A stretch of 5,999 nt of DNA from Chloroflexota bacterium (GTDB lineage: Bacteria; Chloroflexota; Anaerolineae; B4-G1; SLSP01), in assembly GCA_012798275.1 (NCBI GenBank), contig JAAZNO010000151.1, forward strand, positions 1 to 5,999, in the 5' to 3' direction. Of the stretch, positions 1-4,935 are shown piece after piece (the stretch's first letter is position 1; each line of letters starts with the position of its first letter). Position numbers and translations under genes: made by a program. The notes under the pieces are model-generated. The model did not search any database and had not been told where the DNA came from. It saw only the letters and a program-made list of their open reading frames with translations.

Positions 1-1
1 C

Positions 2-433
2 AACACCGCCAAGAACCTTGCGGAAGCGAACCTCACGGTAGCCACCCCCGCCGACAAGGGCGTCGTCTACATCGTCGCCCCGAACGACGGCACGGCCCGC
101 GCTATCGCCGACGCCTTCGCCGCCGACAAGGACGTCACCAAATATTACATCACCGGTCAGGACGCCGAGAAGGCCTCCGTCCAGTACATCATTGACGGCA
201 AGCAATCCATGACCGTGCTGAAGGACGTGCGCGTCCTCGTGCAGGATGCCATCAACGCGGCTGTCGCTTACCTCGAAGGCAAGACGCCTGAGAAGACCAC
301 GACCTACAACAATGGCAAGATTGATGTGCCCGCCAAGCCCTCCGCCATCGTCACCGTCACCAAAGAGAACGTCCGGGCCGCCATCATTGATTCCGGTTAC
401 TACCCCGCCAGCGATTTCAAGAATCTGCCGTAA
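2..433 (+). CDS. chvE: ChvE-type multiple-monosaccharide ABC transporter substrate-binding protein, C-terminal fragment
   Basis: This is the last 143 residues of an extracytoplasmic sugar-binding protein; the reading frame is open from base 2 and the N-terminus, including any signal peptide or lipobox, lies left of the window. Family proteins of this kind run to roughly 330-380 residues, so about 60% is missing. Seen in the sequence: the strand-plus-helix element APNDGTARAIADAF (fragment residues 26-39), the TGQDAE ligand-pocket/hinge motif (51-56) followed by a helix and KDVR (74-77), then TYNNG and, near the end, DSGYY. The TGQDAE, TYNNG and DSGYY trio recalls Agrobacterium ChvE more than RbsB or plain XylF. 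By family knowledge it binds aldoses and delivers them to the GguAB membrane complex. It heads the importer operon with the ATPase and permease downstream. The stop is TAA, followed by a hairpin. The precise sugar cannot be told from the fragment. Confidence 0.9.
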   Translation, partial: NTAKNLAEANLTVATPADKGVVYIVAPNDGTARAIADAFAADKDVTKYYITGQDAEKASVQYIIDGKQSMTVLKDVRVLVQDAINAAVAYLEGKTPEKTTTYNNGKIDVPAKPSAIVTVTKENVRAAIIDSGYYPASDFKNLP

Positions 434-458
434 GGGGGCGACCGGCTGGTGTACGCAG

Positions 459-492
459 GGCAGGAATAGTGGGGCCCCCCATTATTCCTGCC
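459..492 (+). promoter_or_regulatory. Strong intercistronic hairpin between binding-protein and ATPase genes
   Basis: Bases 459-468 (GGCAGGAATA) are exactly complementary to 483-492, and the stem continues through a G-U pair (469/482), T-A (470/481) and at least three G-C pairs (471-473 with 478-480), closing on a 4-nt loop. That is a 15-bp stem starting 25 nt after the binding-protein stop codon. No T-tract follows, so it is not a standard intrinsic terminator. In many sugar-import operons such a hairpin protects the 3' end of the binding-protein mRNA or lowers expression of the membrane genes, and that is the inferred role here. Confidence 0.7.
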
Positions 493-523
493 GTCTTGCA
501 ATTAAGCCTTGTTTAAGACCAGC

Positions 524-528
524 GGAGG
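524..528 (+). promoter_or_regulatory. Shine-Dalgarno site of the GguA/MmsA gene (decides the start)
   Basis: GGAGG lies 4 nt before the ATG at 533. This supports ATG 533 rather than the in-frame TTG at 509, which has no purine-rich stretch at a suitable distance and would add eight residues not expected in the family. Confidence 0.75.
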
Positions 529-532
529 CGTT

Positions 533-2056
533 ATGGATACCCCAATTTTGGAAATGCGTAATATCACCAAGGAATTTCCGGGTGTAAGAGCTCTGAACAA
601 CGTCAGTTTTCGCGTCGCCAAAGGCGAGATCCATTGCCTGGTAGGGGAAAACGGCGCGGGGAAGTCCACGCTGATGAAGGTGCTGAGTGGCGTCTGGCCC
701 TATGGCTCCTATACGGGTGACATTTACCTCGATGGCGAATTGCAGACCTTTCGGCACGTCACCGACAGCGAGAAAGCCGGTATCGGGATCATCTATCAGG
801 AGCTGGCCCTCGTCCCCGAACTCTCGGTATATGAGAATATCTTTCTCGGTCATGAAATCAGCAACGGCGTTACCGTGGATTGGAACGAGACGATCAAGCG
901 GGCCAACGAAATGCTCGCCCGCGTGCGACTCGATGTCAACCCCGCCACAAAGATTAAAGACCTCGGAGTGGGCAAGCAACAATTGGTGGAAATTGCCAAG
1001 GCGCTGAACCGCAATGTGAAGCTGCTGATCCTGGATGAACCCACCGCCGCACTGAACGACGATGACAGTGCCAACTTGCTGCAACTGCTGCGCGAGCAGA
1101 AGGCACACGGTGTCACCTGCATCATGATTTCGCACAAGCTCCGCGAGGTCATGGCGATCGCTGACACCGTCACCATTTTGCGCGATGGGCAAACCGTCTG
1201 TACGCTGGACGCCCACAAGGGCGAAGTGACCGAACAGGTCATGATCCGGCACATGGTTGGACGCGAAATTGATAACGTTTACCCGCCCAGGGTTGGTCAT
1301 CGTCCCGGCGACGAGGTAGTTTTCGAGGTCAAAGATTGGAATGCCTATGACCCACGGTTGGGGCGGCAAGTCCTCAAGCAGGTGAACCTCAAAATCCGCA
1401 AGGGCGAGATTGTGGGACTTGCCGGCCTGATGGGCGCCGGACGCACGGAGCTGGCGCTCAGCCTCTTCGGCAATTTCCCCCACTATGAGATCTCCGGCGA
1501 GATCTACGTCCAGGGGAAGCCGGTCAAGTTCTCCCATCCCCGCGACGCCATCGAAAACGGCGTGGCCTATCTCACCGAGGATCGCAAGGGCAACGGGCTG
1601 ATCCTGATCCAGGATGTCAAGCAAAACATCAGCCTGGCCAATCTGAAAACCCTGGCCAATCGCGGCATAGTAGACGCTAACGCCGAGATCAAAGTGGCCA
1701 ACGAATATCGCGCGTCCCTCAACATCAAAACGCCGTCGGTGGCTCAAAAGGTCATCAATCTCAGCGGCGGCAATCAGCAAAAAGTCTGTCTGGGAAAGTG
1801 GCTCTTCGTCAAACCGAATATTTTGATCCTCGATGAGCCAACACGAGGCATTGACGTGGGCGCCAAATACGAGATCTACACCATCATGAATCGGCTGGTC
1901 CAGGAAGGCATGAGCATCATCATGATCTCTTCGGAATTGCCCGAAATTCTGGGAATGAGCGATCGGATCTATGTAGTCTCGGAAGGGCGGATCACCGGCG
2001 AATTGCCCGTGGAAGAGGCAAACCAGGAAATCATCATGCAAATGGCGACGAACTAG
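533..2056 (+). CDS. mmsA: Multiple-monosaccharide ABC importer ATP-binding protein (GguA/MmsA, XylG/RbsA type, two NBDs)
   Basis: This 507-residue cytosolic ATPase drives sugar import through the permease encoded next. It carries two ABC domains in one chain, as in RbsA, MglA and XylG. NBD1: Walker A GENGAGKST (38-46), Q-loop Gln 89, a degenerate signature LGVGKQQ (144-150), Walker B LLILDEP (164-170) and switch His 201 (ISHK). NBD2: a degenerate Walker A GLMGAGRTE (298-306) in which Lys is replaced by Arg, a canonical signature LSGGNQQ (410-416) and Walker B LILDEP (431-436), with SSEL where the switch His would be. This asymmetry, with one canonical and one degenerate ATP site, is normal for the family. 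Length fits the usual 500-515. It follows the binding-protein gene by 99 bp and precedes the permease by 10 bp, so the genes are almost surely co-transcribed. Assignment to GguA rather than XylG rests on the ChvE-like and GguB-like neighbours. Confidence 0.95.
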   Translation: MDTPILEMRNITKEFPGVRALNNVSFRVAKGEIHCLVGENGAGKSTLMKVLSGVWPYGSYTGDIYLDGELQTFRHVTDSEKAGIGIIYQELALVPELSVYENIFLGHEISNGVTVDWNETIKRANEMLARVRLDVNPATKIKDLGVGKQQLVEIAKALNRNVKLLILDEPTAALNDDDSANLLQLLREQKAHGVTCIMISHKLREVMAIADTVTILRDGQTVCTLDAHKGEVTEQVMIRHMVGREIDNVYPPRVGHRPGDEVVFEVKDWNAYDPRLGRQVLKQVNLKIRKGEIVGLAGLMGAGRTELALSLFGNFPHYEISGEIYVQGKPVKFSHPRDAIENGVAYLTEDRKGNGLILIQDVKQNISLANLKTLANRGIVDANAEIKVANEYRASLNIKTPSVAQKVINLSGGNQQKVCLGKWLFVKPNILILDEPTRGIDVGAKYEIYTIMNRLVQEGMSIIMISSELPEILGMSDRIYVVSEGRITGELPVEEANQEIIMQMATN

Positions 2057-2060
2057 GAGG
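2055..2060 (+). promoter_or_regulatory. Shine-Dalgarno site of the permease gene, overlapping the upstream stop codon
   Basis: AGGAGG begins inside the TAG stop of the ATPase gene (2054-2056) and sits 6 nt before ATG 2067. Termination and re-initiation so close together suggest translational coupling of the two transport components. Confidence 0.8.
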
Positions 2061-2066
2061 CAGGGG

Positions 2067-3251
2067 ATGTTTTTCAAAAGCTTACAGAAGCTCCTCAAGG
2101 AGAATATCCGCGAATACGGCATGTACATTGCGCTGTTCGTGATCATGCTCATCTTCACCATCACGACAGACGGCATCTTCATCTCGTCCCGCAACATCAG
2201 CAACCTGCTCAACCAGACCGGTTATATCGCTGTTCTGGCCGTCGGCATGACGCTGGTGATTGTCATCCGGCACATTGACCTCTCGGTGGGGTTCCTGGCC
2301 GGCTTCCTCGGCGCCGTTGCCGCCATCGCGCTGGCCTTTTGGAATCTGCCGGTGTACGTGGTGATTCCCCTGGTGCTGGTGCTCGGCGTCGTCGCCGGCC
2401 TGTTCACCGCCTTCCCCATCGCGCAATTGAAGGTCCCGGCCTTCGTCGCTTCGCTGGCCGGCTGGTTGATCTATCGTGGCGCGCTGCTGCTGGTCACCGC
2501 CGGCACGGGCACGATCATCATCGCCGACGAGACCTTCAACGCGATCGGCAACGGTTTTATCCCCGACATCCCCGGCCTGGAGAATTTCCTGCCCGGCGTG
2601 CACAAACTCACCCTGCTCCTGGGCCTGGTGGCCATCGCGCTGTATGTGGTGAGCCAGTTCCGCGACCGCCGGAAGAAGCTCTCCTACAACTTCGAGACGC
2701 TGCCGATGAACATGTTCATCGCCAAGCTGGTCTTCATCTCCGTGCTGCTGGCCCTCATCACCTGGGTGCTGGCAGGCTACAATGGCCTCTCATGGACGGT
2801 GGTGATTGTGTTGCTCGTGGTGGGCATCTATCACTTCGTCACCACCCAGACGGTGTTGGGACGGCACATCTACGCTGTGGGCGGCAACCCCGAAGCCGCG
2901 GAACTGAGCGGCATCAGCGTGAAGAAGATCACCTACGTGGTCTTCGGCTCGATGGGGATGCTCGCGGGCCTCTCAGGGATCCTGTTCGCCTCACGGCTGC
3001 GATCGGCAACCGTGACGGCTGGCACGCTGTTTGAAATGGACGCCATCGCCGCGGCCTACATCGGCGGCGTCTCTGCCGCCGGCGGCGTCGGCAACGTCAT
3101 GGGCTCCCTCATCGGCGCGCTGGTGACCATGTCGCTGACCAGCGGCATGAACCTGATGAACATTGATATCGCCTATCAATACATCGTCCGTGGCGCCGTG
3201 CTGTTGGCCGCCGTGATCTTCGACGTGACGACCCGCAGTCGCGGCAGATAA
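2067..3251 (+). CDS. mmsB: Multiple-monosaccharide ABC importer permease (GguB/MmsB, XylH type)
   Basis: A 394-residue polytopic inner-membrane permease of the BPD_transp_2 (CUT2) family; two copies are expected to form the sugar channel with GguA. Hydrophobic stretches that look like membrane segments lie near residues 18-36, 52-68, 74-92, 97-117, 124-145, 182-196, 217-237, 242-261, 287-307, 340-360 and 370-388. The family motif HIDLSVG is at 69-75 and is preceded by Arg 68. The cytoplasmic coupling loop, with GRHIYAVGGNPEAAELSG (265-282), is the part expected to contact the ATPase. A hydrophilic charged stretch (about 197-213, RDRRKK) between segments makes the protein longer than RbsC (about 320) and fits XylH/GguB length. 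The N-terminus has a short basic amphipathic stretch and no cleavable signal. It ends the importer operon and is followed by a terminator. XylH is the main alternative name. Confidence 0.94.
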   Translation: MFFKSLQKLLKENIREYGMYIALFVIMLIFTITTDGIFISSRNISNLLNQTGYIAVLAVGMTLVIVIRHIDLSVGFLAGFLGAVAAIALAFWNLPVYVVIPLVLVLGVVAGLFTAFPIAQLKVPAFVASLAGWLIYRGALLLVTAGTGTIIIADETFNAIGNGFIPDIPGLENFLPGVHKLTLLLGLVAIALYVVSQFRDRRKKLSYNFETLPMNMFIAKLVFISVLLALITWVLAGYNGLSWTVVIVLLVVGIYHFVTTQTVLGRHIYAVGGNPEAAELSGISVKKITYVVFGSMGMLAGLSGILFASRLRSATVTAGTLFEMDAIAAAYIGGVSAAGGVGNVMGSLIGALVTMSLTSGMNLMNIDIAYQYIVRGAVLLAAVIFDVTTRSRGR

Positions 3252-3260
3252 GCCAGGGCC

Positions 3261-3326
3261 ATGGAAAAGCGAGTCAGCGAGAGCCTCCCGTCCCTCCAAC
3301 TTCTGCGCTGACTCGCTTTTTTCCAT
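3261..3326 (+). terminator. Rho-independent terminator after the sugar-import operon
   Basis: Bases 3265-3279 (AAAAGCGAGTCAGCG) are perfectly complementary to 3306-3320, giving a 15-bp stem with a 26-nt loop, and six T residues occupy 3317-3322. The outer bases ATGG (3261-3264) can also pair with CCAT (3323-3326), leaving a two-T bulge. It begins 10 bp after the permease stop. The A-run on the left arm means it could also work on minus-strand transcripts, though no minus-strand gene is nearby. The long loop is the only untypical trait. Confidence 0.85.
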
Positions 3327-3345
3327 CTGAGCGTGTCAATGCGCC

Positions 3346-4935
3346 ATGGAAATCCTACGCATCAACAACCTCACGCGCTATTTCGGCGCCGTTCCCGCCC
3401 TGGTGGAGGTGAGCCTGGAGCTCCAGCAGGGCGAAGTGTTAGGCATCGTGGGGCAACGCGGGGCGGGCAAGTCCACCCTGTTACAGCTGCTCAGCGGCGC
3501 AATCGCCCCTTCCAGCGGGGACATCTTCCTCGCCCATGACCCCGTCACGCTGCGCGATGTGCCTCACGCACAGCGTTTGGGCATTGTCGCCGTGCCGCAG
3601 GTCCCTAAATTCGCGGAAAACCTCAACGTGCTGCACAACATCTTCCTGAGCAGCGAAATCCTGCTCCCCTACTGCCTGAGGTTGCTGCCCGATGACCGCG
3701 CTATGGCGCACCGTGGAGGGGAGCTGCTGCGCAGCTTCGACCTCTCCCCCAAACTGCTGGAGGAGCACATCGCGAACCTCTCCGACGAACAGCGGCAGAT
3801 CATCGCGCTCGCGCGCGCCCTGTGTCGTCCCAGCCGCCTGTTGTTGCTCGACGACGCCCTCTCGGCGCTGAACTTCGCGCGGCAGCAGGCGTTTCTCGAA
3901 CGCATCAAGGAGCTCGCCGCGCGCGGCGTCGCGATTATCATGAGCAGCGACGATTTGAAGCACATTTTCGCGGTGACCGATCGGATTCTGGTGTTGTATC
4001 AGGGGCGCCCCATAGCCCTCCGCCGCACCGCCGAAGCCACGCCGCGCGAGGTCGTGGAACTGATTGTCGGCTCCAACCGCCAGGAACGGGTCACGCCCAT
4101 GATCTGGGCCTTCGAAAATTACTACCTCGCGCAGCAACAGGCCGAGGAGCTGCGGCGGAATCAGGAAGAGCTGCGGCAGAACCTGGAGAAGCAAGATTCG
4201 CTCAACCGGCAATTGATCGAGCGGCTACAGAATCAGGTGGAGGCGCTGGATCGCCTGAATGTGGCGCTGCAGGAAGCCAGTCGCCGGCTGATCACCGAGC
4301 GCGAGGCCGAACGCAAAGCGCTGGCGCGGGAGCTGCACGACCAGGTCATTCAGGACTTGCTCAGCTACAACTATCAGCTGGAAGAGGCTGAAAACAGCAG
4401 CGTCGCAGAAGAACAGCGGGAGGAACTCGCCAAAATCCGGCTGGGGATCCGGCAGGTGGTCGGCGATCTCCGCGATATCTGCAGCGATCTGCGCCCGCCC
4501 ACCATTGACAATCACGGCCTTTCCGCCGCGATCCGCTCCCTGGCAAGTCAGTGGTCAGAACAGACGGGGATTCCGGTGGAGCTGCAAATAGACCCGGCGC
4601 TGGGGCGGCTCCCGGAGCCGATCGAACTGGGGGTCTATCGCATCATCCAGGAAGGGCTGAGTAACATCCGCAAACACGCCGACGCCACGCATGTGAAGCT
4701 GAGCCTGCAGCGCACTTCCGCCGCCAACCTGGCGGTGCAGCTCGCCGACAACGGCCGCGGGATGACGCAGCCGCTCGACCTGGCCCAGTTGACGGATCAG
4801 AAGCATTTCGGGCTCGTGGGGATCAGCGAGCGCGTCTCCCTGCTCGGCGGCACGCTGAAGCTGACTTCCATGCCGCACGGCGGGCTGAAGATAGAAATCG
4901 AGATTCCCAGCCCCTACCCCACCGTCGACGCCTGA
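3346..4935 (+). CDS. Fusion protein: sugar-importer-type ABC ATPase domain + coiled coil + NarL/DegS-type histidine kinase
   Basis: A 529-residue soluble protein without membrane segments or signal peptide. Residues 1 to about 235 form one ABC domain like NBD1 of RbsA/GguA: Walker A GQRGAGKST (36-44), Q-loop Gln 85, signature LSDEQ (145-149), Walker B LLLLDD (165-170). Asp 170 stands where the catalytic Glu is expected, Asn 176 in the D-loop, and SSDD (200-203) where the switch His should be. ATP binding is therefore likely and fast hydrolysis doubtful. Residues about 260-320 are rich in Gln, Glu, Leu and Arg and read as a coiled coil. The kinase follows: ARELHDQ with phospho-acceptor His 331 (HisKA_3), DLRPP (381-385), N-box around Asn 440, DNGRGM (468-473), and GLVGISER (489-496) with a following GG; all appear intact. 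Inference: the kinase dimer pairs two ABC domains and reads transport or nucleotide state. No response-regulator gene is in the window. The start is the only in-frame ATG after the TGA at 3328-3330; no clear Shine-Dalgarno is seen. Some annotators would call it only a 'histidine kinase' or an 'ATP-binding protein'. Confidence 0.9.
   Translation: MEILRINNLTRYFGAVPALVEVSLELQQGEVLGIVGQRGAGKSTLLQLLSGAIAPSSGDIFLAHDPVTLRDVPHAQRLGIVAVPQVPKFAENLNVLHNIFLSSEILLPYCLRLLPDDRAMAHRGGELLRSFDLSPKLLEEHIANLSDEQRQIIALARALCRPSRLLLLDDALSALNFARQQAFLERIKELAARGVAIIMSSDDLKHIFAVTDRILVLYQGRPIALRRTAEATPREVVELIVGSNRQERVTPMIWAFENYYLAQQQAEELRRNQEELRQNLEKQDSLNRQLIERLQNQVEALDRLNVALQEASRRLITEREAERKALARELHDQVIQDLLSYNYQLEEAENSSVAEEQREELAKIRLGIRQVVGDLRDICSDLRPPTIDNHGLSAAIRSLASQWSEQTGIPVELQIDPALGRLPEPIELGVYRIIQEGLSNIRKHADATHVKLSLQRTSAANLAVQLADNGRGMTQPLDLAQLTDQKHFGLVGISERVSLLGGTLKLTSMPHGGLKIEIEIPSPYPTVDA

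Noticed and set aside
509..532. TTG at 509 as an alternative start for GguA.
   Set aside because: The GGAGG at 524-528 fits ATG 533, and family proteins start close to the first beta strand, as ATG 533 gives.
482..2212. A 576-codon open frame on the minus strand opposite the whole GguA gene.
   Set aside because: It shares codon boundaries with GguA and stays open because that gene avoids TTA, CTA and TCA codons, as GC-rich genes do. Its translation has no recognisable domain, while GguA is unmistakable.
2339..3034. A 231-codon plus-strand frame inside the permease gene.
   Set aside because: Its Arg/Gly/His-rich translation is typical of an out-of-frame read of GC-rich DNA, and it lies wholly within a clear permease gene.
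3261..3311. A 16-codon ATG frame (starting MEKRVSES) lying in the terminator region after the permease gene.
   Set aside because: It consists of the terminator left arm and loop, and has no convincing ribosome site. The stem explains the sequence better, though leader-peptide control cannot be fully excluded.
3346..4935. The ATPase-kinase fusion as an artefact of two genes joined by a sequencing frameshift.
   Set aside because: Both halves are in one uninterrupted frame with a long, clean coiled-coil linker and no internal ribosome site or start that would suit a separate kinase. A sequence error would more likely break a frame than create this.
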